Assembly (NCBI GenBank): GCA_003166475.1
Contig: PMVV01000400.1
Coordinates: forward strand, 2,370 to 51,498
Direction of reading: 5' to 3'
Source of the DNA: Bryobacterales bacterium
GTDB taxonomy: Bacteria > Acidobacteriota > Terriglobia > Bryobacterales > Bryobacteraceae
Length of the DNA: 49,129 bases
Positions 24,913 through 32,845 of the stretch are shown here, one piece after another; position 1 is the stretch's first letter; every line of letters starts with the position of its first letter. The position numbers and the translations under genes are program-made. A model generated the notes under the pieces. It saw only the letters and a list, made by a program, of their open reading frames with translations, was not told the DNA's origin and made no database searches.

Positions 24913-25470
24913 TCACAGGATCAGCGGAAGAATGAAATACGTCGCCAGCAGGCCACCGGCGAAGAAGCCCACCACTGCGATCAACGAGGGCAACTGCAGG
25001 TCCGCCAGCCCCGAGATCGCATGACCTGAAGTGCAGCCTCCCGCATAGGCCGTGCCGAACCCGACCAGGAAGCCGCCCAAAATAATCGAGGCAAACCCTT
25101 TCAACGTCAGCAGGGCGGACCACGCGAACACCTCGCGCGGTGCAAGCCCGGAGAAGTCGTGAATGCCCAATCTGGTCAGGGCGAGCCTGGTCTGTTCGGA
25201 AATAGCTACGTTCTCAGATCTCCCCAAATGCGAAGCCAGGAAACCGCCCAGGAGAATGCCGGCCACGAACAGAAGGTTCCAAAGGCCGCTTCGCTTCCAG
25301 TCATAACGGAAATAATCCAGCTTGCCGGGAAGGGCGGCGGAACACATATGCCGCAGGCTGCTGGAAACGCCAAAGACCCTGTTGCCCACGATCAATAGCG
25401 CAGGCACGAACAACCCGATCGCCGGACCGGCTACGTACCAGCGCCAGGGGCCGGATGCGAAAGCCATCAT
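24913..25470 (-). CDS. YeeE/YedE-family membrane protein, first half of a split sulfur transporter
   Basis: The protein has 185 residues. A strong AAGGAGG (complement of 25479-25485) lies 8 nt before ATG 25470, so the longer listed start is wrong. About five hydrophobic segments and the conserved Cys motif 'AYAGGCTSGHAISG' (C146) identify YeeE/YedE. It starts 25 nt after the FadL-like gene ends and is followed by the second half, suggesting one operon for sulfur compound uptake. Confidence 0.87.
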   Translation of the reverse strand: MMAFASGPWRWYVAGPAIGLFVPALLIVGNRVFGVSSSLRHMCSAALPGKLDYFRYDWKRSGLWNLLFVAGILLGGFLASHLGRSENVAISEQTRLALTRLGIHDFSGLAPREVFAWSALLTLKGFASIILGGFLVGFGTAYAGGCTSGHAISGLADLQLPSLIAVVGFFAGGLLATYFILPLIL

Positions 25471-25495
25471 ACCGACTGCCTCCTTGAACTTTAGT

Positions 25496-26749
25496 CTACT
25501 TCCCCCATCCAAAGCTGGCGCCCACCGAGTTCTGATACATGCTCAAGCCGGCCTCGCCGCCGCCGAAGGCTGCCGGGATCGAGTTGACGCCATTCAGTGT
25601 CCGCTGGAAGGCGTGCTGATAGGCGACATTGATCTCCTTGCCTCCGTGGAGGCCCACGGTTGCCCCGGCCGACAAGTGCTCTTGAACCACGGCGGGCGCG
25701 AGCAGATTGAAGAAAGTCTGGCTGGCATCGAAGGGCAGGCTCGAGTGGTTGTATCCGGCGCGCAGCGTCACCTTGGGACTGGCCTTGAAAGCGAAGCCCA
25801 CCTTCTCGGCGGTGATGTCGTGCCAGCCAAAGCCTGGCCCGTTGCTTGCGCCCAGCGGAGCTACGATTGGAAAGCCCGGATTGGCGATCGAGTTTACTTG
25901 TCCGTAGAAAATGCGCTCGGCATCGAACAGGATCGTCGCTTTGGGATGGACCTTCAGCGCTACGCCGCCGGCGACGTTCGCCGGGATATCAAAGCCGCCC
26001 TGTCCGGCGAACAGCCCCTCATATTTGGTGAAGTGCTGCATGTAGGTCCGGCTCTGAAACGTTGCGCCCAGGTTCAGATACTTGTCGATGGTTCCCACCC
26101 AGCCCGCGCGGAATCCGGCGCCGAAGGAGTGGCTGGCACCATTATCAGTCACGTTCCCCGGGGAGGTAGAGAAATTAGGATTCGCAAAATTCTGCAGCCC
26201 AGTGGCGGAGAATAACTGGTAGCCGACGTTCAGCGAGACACCGAAGGCATTGTGTGTGTTGGCCTTGAAGGCAATTGTCGGCGCCGCGAACAACTGCTCG
26301 AGATTCACGCCCGCCGGGCGACTTCCGAAGAGTGGAATGGGAGTGGTGTACTGGGTGTTCATACCACCGTTCCCGTAGAGCGAGATGCCGACGGAAACCT
26401 TTGAATTGAGGAGGTGGTTAAATCCCAACTCGGGGATGAAGAAGTTCTTCTTTCCGCTGGCGTCGTAGGCGGCATCCGCGCCCGGGAAACCGTTCCCGGT
26501 GATTGTCGCGCCGCGAATCGGACGAAACAAGGTCACGCCGAAGTCAAACCGGTCACCCACCAGAACCATCCCCGCCGGGTTGGTTGCAGCCGCCAGGCTA
26601 TCCTGCGGAAACGCGATCCCGGCACCTCCTTGGCCCTGTTGTATAACGCCGTAGCCCGTCGAAAAGTAGCCGTCGGTCGCCAACATCGGCGCGGCCAAAA
26701 GCAGGGTAAGGGTAAAAGCCCACAAACGCCTATTGAGGTCGGTGCGCAC
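25496..26749 (-). CDS. FadL/OmpP1-family outer membrane transporter
   Basis: The protein has 417 residues from GTG 26749, preceded by AAGGAG; the signal peptide then reads 'RRLWAFTLTLLLAAPMLA'. The mature protein opens with 'TDGYFSTGYGVIQQGQGGAGIAFPQDSLAAATNPAGM', the N-terminal hatch typical of FadL, followed by a beta-barrel ending in 'GASFGWGK'. FadL porins pass hydrophobic molecules such as long-chain fatty acids or aromatics across the outer membrane. Being first in an operon with YeeE/YedE proteins suggests the cargo may be a hydrophobic sulfur species. A longer form from ATG 26797 is possible. Confidence 0.88.
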   Translation of the reverse strand: MRTDLNRRLWAFTLTLLLAAPMLATDGYFSTGYGVIQQGQGGAGIAFPQDSLAAATNPAGMVLVGDRFDFGVTLFRPIRGATITGNGFPGADAAYDASGKKNFFIPELGFNHLLNSKVSVGISLYGNGGMNTQYTTPIPLFGSRPAGVNLEQLFAAPTIAFKANTHNAFGVSLNVGYQLFSATGLQNFANPNFSTSPGNVTDNGASHSFGAGFRAGWVGTIDKYLNLGATFQSRTYMQHFTKYEGLFAGQGGFDIPANVAGGVALKVHPKATILFDAERIFYGQVNSIANPGFPIVAPLGASNGPGFGWHDITAEKVGFAFKASPKVTLRAGYNHSSLPFDASQTFFNLLAPAVVQEHLSAGATVGLHGGKEINVAYQHAFQRTLNGVNSIPAAFGGGEAGLSMYQNSVGASFGWGK

Positions 26750-26876
26750 GCGAAAGTATTCTCCTTTGAGTTGAGCGTCGCGAGTCAACTTCGCCAAACA
26801 TGGTGGTGATCAGTCTGGCCGGATGCCCCCCTCCGACGCTGCACTCCTCACAATACTATACAATGTCTAGTTTGTC

Positions 26877-26889
26877 TATCGAAACGATA
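26877..26889. promoter_or_regulatory. dyad upstream of the FadL-YeeE operon
   Basis: A perfect TATCG-AAA-CGATA inverted repeat lies ~130 bp upstream of the FadL start in an AT-rich patch, next to a direct repeat of TAGACA on the minus strand. This fits an operator-promoter region. No regulator gene is adjacent. Confidence 0.35.
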
Positions 26890-27014
26890 TGAATACATCT
26901 TATGGCGAGAAACCGACGTGGACGTTCTGTTAGTACATCGTCCAGTTAGTTCTTTACGGATTGGCGGTGCGGCCAAGACGCCATATCCGCGTCGGCTTAC
27001 AAGTGGGTATGACG

Positions 27015-27056
27015 TTTGTGGGGCGGGCAATCCTGGCAGGCAATCCTGCCCGCAGC
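27015..27056. repeat. intergenic hairpin repeat
   Basis: The lead TTGTGGGGC is followed by GCGGGCA and TGCCCGC arms (27023-27029 with 27047-27053) around a 17-nt loop. The left part matches 19912-19930. Confidence 0.6.
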
Positions 27057-27224
27057 CGGATTTCAGGCGGGCCTCCGCGACCGTGACGAGGCGCCGTGAA
27101 AGCAGGCGCCGCCTGAGCGGCTGCGGCCATGATTGGCCGCCTCACCGGTGCAACCGAACTGCCATTATTCTATGAGGAGCTATCTGTACGATGTACTAGG
27201 TTTGTTGAAAGTGCGGGCGGCGGG

Positions 27225-27265
27225 GGGCCTGCCCTTTGGGCCCGGCGGCCTCCCAGGCCGCCCCT
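27225..27265. repeat. intergenic triloop hairpin repeat
   Basis: GCCC-TTT-GGGC is followed by the perfect GGCGGCCT-CCC-AGGCCGCC stem-loop (27244-27262). The same stem occurs at the window start and at 48555. Confidence 0.65.
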
Positions 27266-27314
27266 TTGCGTGCACCGGAATCCGCTATACTGTCGGGAAA
27301 ACCAAGAGGCGTGA

Positions 27315-27740
27315 ATGCCAGTCGCCAAAGCACCATCGAAGAAACCGCCCAAGAAACCGCCCGATTTCGACGCTGTGTTCGCCCGCCTGCGCGCAATCCT
27401 GGCTCCGCACGCGCAAACGCTCGTGGCCAGGCACGATAGGCCGGATTATTATTACCTGGAAACCAAGGCCCCGCTCTACAAAGGCAGGCCGGTCTTCTTC
27501 GCCGCTGTGCGGAAAGGCAAGGGCTACGTCAGCTTTCATCTGATGCCGGTCTATGCATATCCGGAGATGCGCAAGAGCCTCTCGCCAGGGCTGCGCAAGC
27601 GGATGCAGGGCAAAGCGTGTTTCAATTTCACGGCCGTCGACGAGGAGTTGTTCGAAGAATTGCGGCAGTTGACTGCCGAGGGCATGGAAGGGGTTCCGCA
27701 GAAGATGCTGCGCGGCGTGCCCAGCGCAAAGTGCGAATAG
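27315..27740 (+). CDS. small YdhG/DUF1801-like protein
   Basis: The protein has 141 residues. A Lys/Pro-rich start ('APSKKPPKKPPDFD') precedes a compact alpha/beta domain with 'LYKGRPVFFAAVRKGKGYVSFHLMP', similar to YdhG/DUF1801-type proteins of unknown function. AAGAGG sits a few nt before the ATG. It ends one nucleotide from the stop of the convergent Ycf48-like gene. It is probably cytoplasmic. Confidence 0.6.
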   Translation: MPVAKAPSKKPPKKPPDFDAVFARLRAILAPHAQTLVARHDRPDYYYLETKAPLYKGRPVFFAAVRKGKGYVSFHLMPVYAYPEMRKSLSPGLRKRMQGKACFNFTAVDEELFEELRQLTAEGMEGVPQKMLRGVPSAKCE

Positions 27741-27741
27741 A

Positions 27742-28767
27742 TTATCGCCATCGCAGGCGGCCGATGCGGCCAGCAGGACCCACCGCCCACACCGCGTCGT
27801 CGCCGACTACACCGATGGCATTGTAAGAGCTGCCATCGAAACGCGCCCAACTCCGGCCTCCGTCGCTCGATATATCGGAACCGGAGGTTCCCACGGCGAT
27901 CCAAACCTTGCGCCCAGCCAGATACGCAACGGCGCAACGGTAGCCGTTCGGAGGCGTGCCGCCGGGCGCATCCCAAGTGCGCCCGCCATCTGAGGTTACC
28001 GCCACGTTGCCGGCGGCTTCGCCGGGCTTGCCGTAATCTCCGCCAACCGCGACGCCGTCGAGCGGGTCTGCAAAAGCCAGCGAGAAGATTCCCGAGCCGG
28101 CGGAATCGTGGCGCAGCGGCGTTCCGGCAACCTCCCAATTCTCGCCGCCGTCATGGGAATGAAACACGCGTGCGCCCGAAGGTCCGCCCGTGCCGAACCA
28201 CACCTCGCGTTTGCCGCGCACCGGCAGGCAGGAGTTGCTGGCGGCAAATGCGCCCTCGTTCGGAAGCGCCGGCGGTAGCTTGCGCCGCTGCCAGGTGGCG
28301 CCGCCATCCGCGGTCGTCAGGATGACGAACTGCCCGTCCACCGGGTCGCCGAGCACGATCCCTCGGCGCGCATCCCAAAATGCCAGCGCGTCGAAGAACC
28401 CGCCCGCATCGGGATTGGTGTGGAGCGGCGACCAATGCGCGCCGCCATCGGCGGTCCTGTAAATACGGGACTTCTCTCCCGGCCCGCTGCTCATTAGCCA
28501 GGCGGTATGGCTATCCAACGCGCGTAGGCCGCGGAAGTCCAGATCGCCGGCGCCCGGTACGGCGGCGGCGTGCCAGGTAGCGCCGCCATCCAAAGTGCGC
28601 AGATAGGCTCCGCCCGCGCCGCTGGCCCAAACCACGCTTGGGCTGACGGCGCTCACACCGCGCAAGGATGCCGTTGTGCCGCTCGATTGCGCAATCCAGG
28701 TTTGCGCCGGTGCCACAGAGGCCGCCGCGACCGCGGCCAGGCATAGCGCCGTTGTGGAACGAATCAA
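27742..28767 (-). CDS. secreted Ycf48/BNR-type beta-propeller protein
   Basis: The protein has 341 residues with a signal peptide ('CLAAVAAASVAPAQ'). Repeated 'TLDGGATW', 'TADGGAHW', 'TADGGATW', 'SHDGGENW', 'TSDGGRTW' and 'SSDGGRSW' Asp-box motifs mark a six- or seven-bladed propeller like photosystem II assembly factor Ycf48 or sortilin. In non-photosynthetic bacteria these are surface or periplasmic proteins whose roles are mostly unknown; this one cannot be assigned a partner. It is divergent from the histidine kinase. Confidence 0.85.
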   Translation of the reverse strand: MIRSTTALCLAAVAAASVAPAQTWIAQSSGTTASLRGVSAVSPSVVWASGAGGAYLRTLDGGATWHAAAVPGAGDLDFRGLRALDSHTAWLMSSGPGEKSRIYRTADGGAHWSPLHTNPDAGGFFDALAFWDARRGIVLGDPVDGQFVILTTADGGATWQRRKLPPALPNEGAFAASNSCLPVRGKREVWFGTGGPSGARVFHSHDGGENWEVAGTPLRHDSAGSGIFSLAFADPLDGVAVGGDYGKPGEAAGNVAVTSDGGRTWDAPGGTPPNGYRCAVAYLAGRKVWIAVGTSGSDISSDGGRSWARFDGSSYNAIGVVGDDAVWAVGPAGRIGRLRWR

Positions 28768-28794
28768 CAGTCTCCTCCCGCAGAATAGAATACT

Positions 28795-28820
28795 GCAAAT
28801 TGAACCTCGCAGTTTGAACC
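28795..28820. promoter_or_regulatory. direct repeat in a divergent promoter region
   Basis: GCAAATTGAACC (28795-28806) and GCAGTTTGAACC (28809-28820) match at 10 of 12 positions with a 14-bp period. They lie between the divergent propeller and kinase genes and could bind a response regulator. Confidence 0.35.
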
Positions 28821-28856
28821 AAGTCGGTTTATGCTCAATTTAGGGAGGGATCCACC

Positions 28857-31121
28857 GTGTTCCTGATGTTGGCCCAAGCCAGCCTGGCCATGCAGACGGC
28901 GTTTTCCTGTCTGTTGGTGTGCCTCCTCGAGTTTTACTACCGGCGCGTGGCCCGCGAAGCATGGCTTCGCTGGTTTGCGTTTTCCTGGGTGGCGCAGGCT
29001 GCCTACGCGGCCTCGCTCTGGCTGGCGTTGGACAATCATGGCCGGGGGTTGACCGTACGTGCGGCGGCTTCGCTATTGGGATTTATCGTGCCGGCGACGT
29101 TCGCTTTGACCGGGATTGCGTTGCTGCGCGGCCGCGCGCCGTCGCGGACCTGGATCGCCGCCCTGTACCTGGTTGGACTGGCAGCCGCGGCCATCACATT
29201 TGCAGCCGGGCTGCCCTATCCAATCGATGGCGTAGAAGTCTTGCGCATCCACAACATTCCCCGATATATTTGCTATGGTTTGGCAAGCCTGCTAGCGGCC
29301 GCGGCTTTTGCCAGGCACGGGCTGCAACGTCGGCTTGCCGGTTCGTTGGTGACCGCCGCCGCCTGGGCTATCTTTGGCCTGCTCAACCTGGTCCGCGGCT
29401 GGCAGTGGATCGAGTCGTCGACGTGGGCGGTTCGCGGTGCGGAGAACAACCCGGAGCTCGTCAGGCTAGCGCTGATCGTCTTCGTGACGAACTCGGTGGT
29501 TTGGATCGTGATGAGCATCGGGGTAGGCCTGCTGCTCACCGAAACCGCCGAGCGGAGCGAACGGCGCACGCGCGCGGCTTTGCGCGAATTGCAGGAAGCC
29601 CAGACCGAACGCGGCCGGCTGGCCCAGCTTGTGGAGCAGAGCCGCGACGCGATTCTGGTGGTCTCGGAGGGGCAGTTGCGATACTTGAACGGCGCCGCCG
29701 CGAATCTGCTGGGCTATACCGCAGACCAGATCCCTTCGCTGTTCATGAAGCCACTCGGCGAGGTGTGCGGCATCGCCGGCCAGGATCCGATGCGCGCGCG
29801 GATGGACGGATCTATCGCCGCTGCGGGCGTGTGGGAGGGCCAGTCGGAGTGGCGCAATCGCCTCACCGGCGAGCGGATTCCGGTATTGGTGGGGGCCTTC
29901 GCCATGGGCGCGCGGAAAGGGGATACCGCCTCCACCGGATTGATCGGGCGGGACCTGCGGGAGTGGGTGCGGCTGGAAGAGGAGTTGCGCCAGGCCCAAC
30001 GGCAGGAAGCCTTGGGACGCATGGCCGGGGGCATCGCGCACGACTTCAACAACCTGTTGACCGTCATGATGGGTTACGCATCGCTGGCGCTCGAGGGGGG
30101 CCTTAGCGAACCGCTGCGGCAGAACATCGGTGAGATTCTCGCCGCCGCCCGGCGGGCCGCAGCGATCACCGACCGGTTGCGCGCTTTCGGACGGCGCCAG
30201 ACCCTACGTGTAGAGGCCTTCGATCTGAATGCGCTCGTCGACTTGATGCGCGCCACGCTGGATAAACTCGCCGAGTGGAATGTGGAGCTGAGCTTTGACC
30301 TCTGCCAGACTCCGCTGCCGGTGCGCGCCGATGCGGCACAAATCGAACAAGTGCTGATGAACCTGGTGCTCAATGCGCGGCAAGCCATCGATGGGCGGGG
30401 CCGGATCGCGGTGCGCACCAGCCGCGCAAATCCCAAAGAGGCGCCCGCCGGCGACACGCGCGAACTGGTGAAGTTCGAGGTGGAGGACAGCGGTTCGGGC
30501 ATCGAGTCCGACGTACTGGAACATATTTTCGATCCGTATTTCACCACCCGATCGACTGGGACCGGGCTGGGTCTCTCGATGGCCTATGGCATCATCCACC
30601 AAAGCGAGGGACAGATCCGCGTCGCCAGCCGGCCGGGACGCGGCAGCGTTTTCACCGTCCTGTTACCCGCCTGCGACCCAGCGGAGCTGGCGGGCAGCGC
30701 GGCCGATCGGGCCGACACCGACGAGGTGGAGGGTAGCGAAGCGTTGATGGCTCTGGACGACCGGCCGGAGGTGGCGGCTTTTGTCGCCGCGTGCCTGGCG
30801 CACTATGGCTACCGTGTGACCACCTACACCGACTCCGAATCCGCGCTGGCCGCGGTGCGCGAAGGCGCCGCTGCTCCGCAGTTGGTGATTCGGGACGTGA
30901 TGATGCCCGGCGTGCCGCTGCGCGAGTTTGCCGCTCGCATGCGGGTGCTGCGGCCCGGCCTGCCGATGGTGCTGATGTCGGGTCTGCCGGAAGCGTCGCT
31001 GGCGCCGCTGATCGAGGGCACCGGCGGATACTTCATCCCCAAGCCATTCGCGCCGGAGCAGCTTGCCGGGCTGGTGCGGCGCGCGCTGGACGCGGGGGCC
31101 ATCCTCGCCGGCCGGGAGTGA
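28857..31121 (+). CDS. membrane-bound hybrid histidine kinase (7TM, PAS, HisKA, HATPase, receiver)
   Basis: The protein has 754 residues from GTG 28857, with GGGAGGGA 6 nt upstream. About seven hydrophobic segments lie before residue 230. A PAS domain (about 255-370), a HisKA box with H395 in 'GGIAHDFNNLLTVMMGYASL', and a catalytic ATPase domain ('NLVLNARQAIDG', 'DSGSGI', 'TGTGLGLSMAYGI') follow. The receiver at the end has D680 in 'IRDVMMPG' and the conserved Lys in 'FIPKPF'. This kinase would sense an envelope or intracellular cue, autophosphorylate and relay phosphate internally. No response regulator with an output domain is adjacent, so it is an orphan. Confidence 0.92.
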   Translation: MFLMLAQASLAMQTAFSCLLVCLLEFYYRRVAREAWLRWFAFSWVAQAAYAASLWLALDNHGRGLTVRAAASLLGFIVPATFALTGIALLRGRAPSRTWIAALYLVGLAAAAITFAAGLPYPIDGVEVLRIHNIPRYICYGLASLLAAAAFARHGLQRRLAGSLVTAAAWAIFGLLNLVRGWQWIESSTWAVRGAENNPELVRLALIVFVTNSVVWIVMSIGVGLLLTETAERSERRTRAALRELQEAQTERGRLAQLVEQSRDAILVVSEGQLRYLNGAAANLLGYTADQIPSLFMKPLGEVCGIAGQDPMRARMDGSIAAAGVWEGQSEWRNRLTGERIPVLVGAFAMGARKGDTASTGLIGRDLREWVRLEEELRQAQRQEALGRMAGGIAHDFNNLLTVMMGYASLALEGGLSEPLRQNIGEILAAARRAAAITDRLRAFGRRQTLRVEAFDLNALVDLMRATLDKLAEWNVELSFDLCQTPLPVRADAAQIEQVLMNLVLNARQAIDGRGRIAVRTSRANPKEAPAGDTRELVKFEVEDSGSGIESDVLEHIFDPYFTTRSTGTGLGLSMAYGIIHQSEGQIRVASRPGRGSVFTVLLPACDPAELAGSAADRADTDEVEGSEALMALDDRPEVAAFVAACLAHYGYRVTTYTDSESALAAVREGAAAPQLVIRDVMMPGVPLREFAARMRVLRPGLPMVLMSGLPEASLAPLIEGTGGYFIPKPFAPEQLAGLVRRALDAGAILAGRE

Positions 31122-31130
31122 TCCCGGCGT

Positions 31131-31195
31131 GGCGCAGACGTGCTCGAACACGGCAGGCCACGAGAAACGATGGCCTGCCCCACAGCTAATCTGCC
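31131..31195. repeat. inverted copy of the AB hairpin repeat
   Basis: Perfect GGCAGGCCA-N10-TGGCCTGCC (31152-31179) is followed by CCCACAG, the reverse complement of the family lead. The orientation is opposite to the 24361 copy. It fills the gap between the convergent kinase and EAL-HDOD genes. Confidence 0.75.
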
Positions 31196-31220
31196 GTACA
31201 GTTATTTCTTGGACACTACA

Positions 31221-32759
31221 CTAGCGGAGAGCCGAGGTCCCGCGCCAACCGATCCCGCCCCGGAATTCCACGCCGATGAGATGTTTCCCCTTGACGTAAT
31301 TGCAGTAGCGTACGCGCCCCCGCCCGGATATCCCCAATTTCGGGTCGTTGCAACTGACGTACGAGGGAACCGGTAATTTCTCGGATATCAGCAACTGTAG
31401 ACCCTCCGCCGAGGCGTTCATCAGCTTTGCCGGAATGAATCCTTCACTACCAGGGCGATCTTCCCACAGGAGGCGCAGTTCGCCGGTGGCGGACTGGCGT
31501 ACGTACCGCCGTGTATTGATTCTTCGAAATGTGGCGTGAAGCGCCTGTTGCGCCCAAAACGTGTCTCTCGCGTAAGCTTCGACGATCGGAGAAGGCTGGA
31601 TGTCCAATGTCGCGGCCAGCGCCTTCACTGCGTCCCAATCGCCCGCCTCGTAGCGGCAAGCCAACTGGTAGAGCTTCAGGTGCGGATCGCCGGGCGGTGC
31701 CGTTCCCGTCAAGGCGCCGGTGATGGCCGGAGCGGCATGCACTTTATCGAGGGCCTCCGGGAGGGGAAAGTCGGTGAGCGCGTCCAGCAGCGAGAACAGG
31801 CCCATCAGGAACGCGAGATCGTGTGGAACGATTCGCGCCAGCCGGGCCAAGAGTTCGCAGAAGCGCGCGCGTACCAGGGATACGGTAACCAGTTCGCCCG
31901 GCTTGTTCTTCGCCAGCACCGGCAGTGCGGCCAGCACCGCCCAGTGCCGGATGCCCTCCTCGCCGAGCACCGCCATGGCATGCGCGATCGAGCGAATTTC
32001 AGCGGCGCGCGCGAAGAGCGCTGAGTTTACATAGAGTAGCAGGCTATACGGGAGCCACACGTCCGCGGAGATGAGTGTCTGTAGCCGCTCGAAATTGGGT
32101 CCGACCTGCTGAATCTCCGCCAGCAGGCGCAAACATGTCAGTTTTGCCGCCGGTATACGCCGCCCCGTCACGGTCTCCGGACGCGCGAAGAAGTAGCCTT
32201 GAAAGTAGTCGTATCCGGCCGCGAGGGCCCAATCGGACTCTTCCTGAGTCTCGACCTTCTGAGCGACCATGGCGATTCCCAGAGGCCGATAGGTCCGCAG
32301 AAGCCGCTCCTGCTCCGGTCGCGGAGTGGCCGCCAGGTCCACCTTAATGAACTTTGCCAGGCGGGCGAGCGGTTCGCGTTGGGGATCGGAGACGAAACCG
32401 TCCAGGGCTAAGGCATAGCCTTGCTCGCAGAGCTTCCCGCAGGCAGCCAGGACCTCGGCATCCGCTTTGACCGATTCGAGAATCTCGATCACCAGAACCT
32501 CAGGTGAGAGAACGGCGTGCAATCCACCGAGCAGCAGGCCGCGCTCGAAGTTGATAAAAGCCTTTTTGCCGCATAGCAAGTTCTCGAGCCCGATCGTCAG
32601 GAGGGTATTGCCAATCACCTGGGCGGTAGCGGTCGCCCGATCGATCTCATCGAAGGCACTTTGGGAGGATTGGGCGCGATAGAGCAGTTCGTAGGCGTAG
32701 AGCCGCCGCTGTCGATCGAAAATCGGTTGGCGCGCAACGAAGACGTCCACTTGTTCCAC
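31221..32759 (-). CDS. EAL-HDOD-PilZ three-domain signalling protein
   Basis: The protein has 512 residues from the probable GTG start at 32759; the listed ATG at 32843 would add 28 residues and leave 2 nt to the divergent ATG. Residues 1-195 are a YuxH-type EAL domain ('VDVFVARQPIFDRQRRLYAYELLYR'). It is degenerate: the EAL triad reads EIL (92-94) and the metal-binding DDF region reads DGF (120-122), so phosphodiesterase activity is unlikely. Residues about 200-400 form an HDOD domain. Residues ~412-500 match PilZ, with RRYVR (417-421, RxxxR) and NASAEG (448-453, NxSxxG), the cyclic-di-GMP contact motifs. The protein is therefore a likely c-di-GMP effector. Confidence 0.85.
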   Translation of the reverse strand: MEQVDVFVARQPIFDRQRRLYAYELLYRAQSSQSAFDEIDRATATAQVIGNTLLTIGLENLLCGKKAFINFERGLLLGGLHAVLSPEVLVIEILESVKADAEVLAACGKLCEQGYALALDGFVSDPQREPLARLAKFIKVDLAATPRPEQERLLRTYRPLGIAMVAQKVETQEESDWALAAGYDYFQGYFFARPETVTGRRIPAAKLTCLRLLAEIQQVGPNFERLQTLISADVWLPYSLLLYVNSALFARAAEIRSIAHAMAVLGEEGIRHWAVLAALPVLAKNKPGELVTVSLVRARFCELLARLARIVPHDLAFLMGLFSLLDALTDFPLPEALDKVHAAPAITGALTGTAPPGDPHLKLYQLACRYEAGDWDAVKALAATLDIQPSPIVEAYARDTFWAQQALHATFRRINTRRYVRQSATGELRLLWEDRPGSEGFIPAKLMNASAEGLQLLISEKLPVPSYVSCNDPKLGISGRGRVRYCNYVKGKHLIGVEFRGGIGWRGTSALR

Positions 32760-32812
32760 CAATTTAGCAGAGCGGGCGCCGAGACTCTTTCGTACAGAGC
32801 GAATTCCCGCGA

Positions 32813-32818
32813 TAGAAT
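32813..32818 (+). promoter_or_regulatory. possible -10 element for the acylase operon
   Basis: TAGAAT lies 27 nt before the acylase ATG in the short divergent region. The -35 region (TTCGTA) is a poor match. Confidence 0.3.
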
Positions 32819-32845
32819 AAGATCCGGCCCCGCGCCGCCTCAAAC

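Larger units (their letters stand above)
26750..27314. other. 565-nt divergent intergenic region
   Basis: No gene is supported; listed ORFs here run through repeats. From left to right it holds the FadL leader, an AT-rich stretch with a TATCG-AAA-CGATA dyad (26877-26889), and repeat hairpins at 27015-27056 and 27225-27265. Confidence 0.5.
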
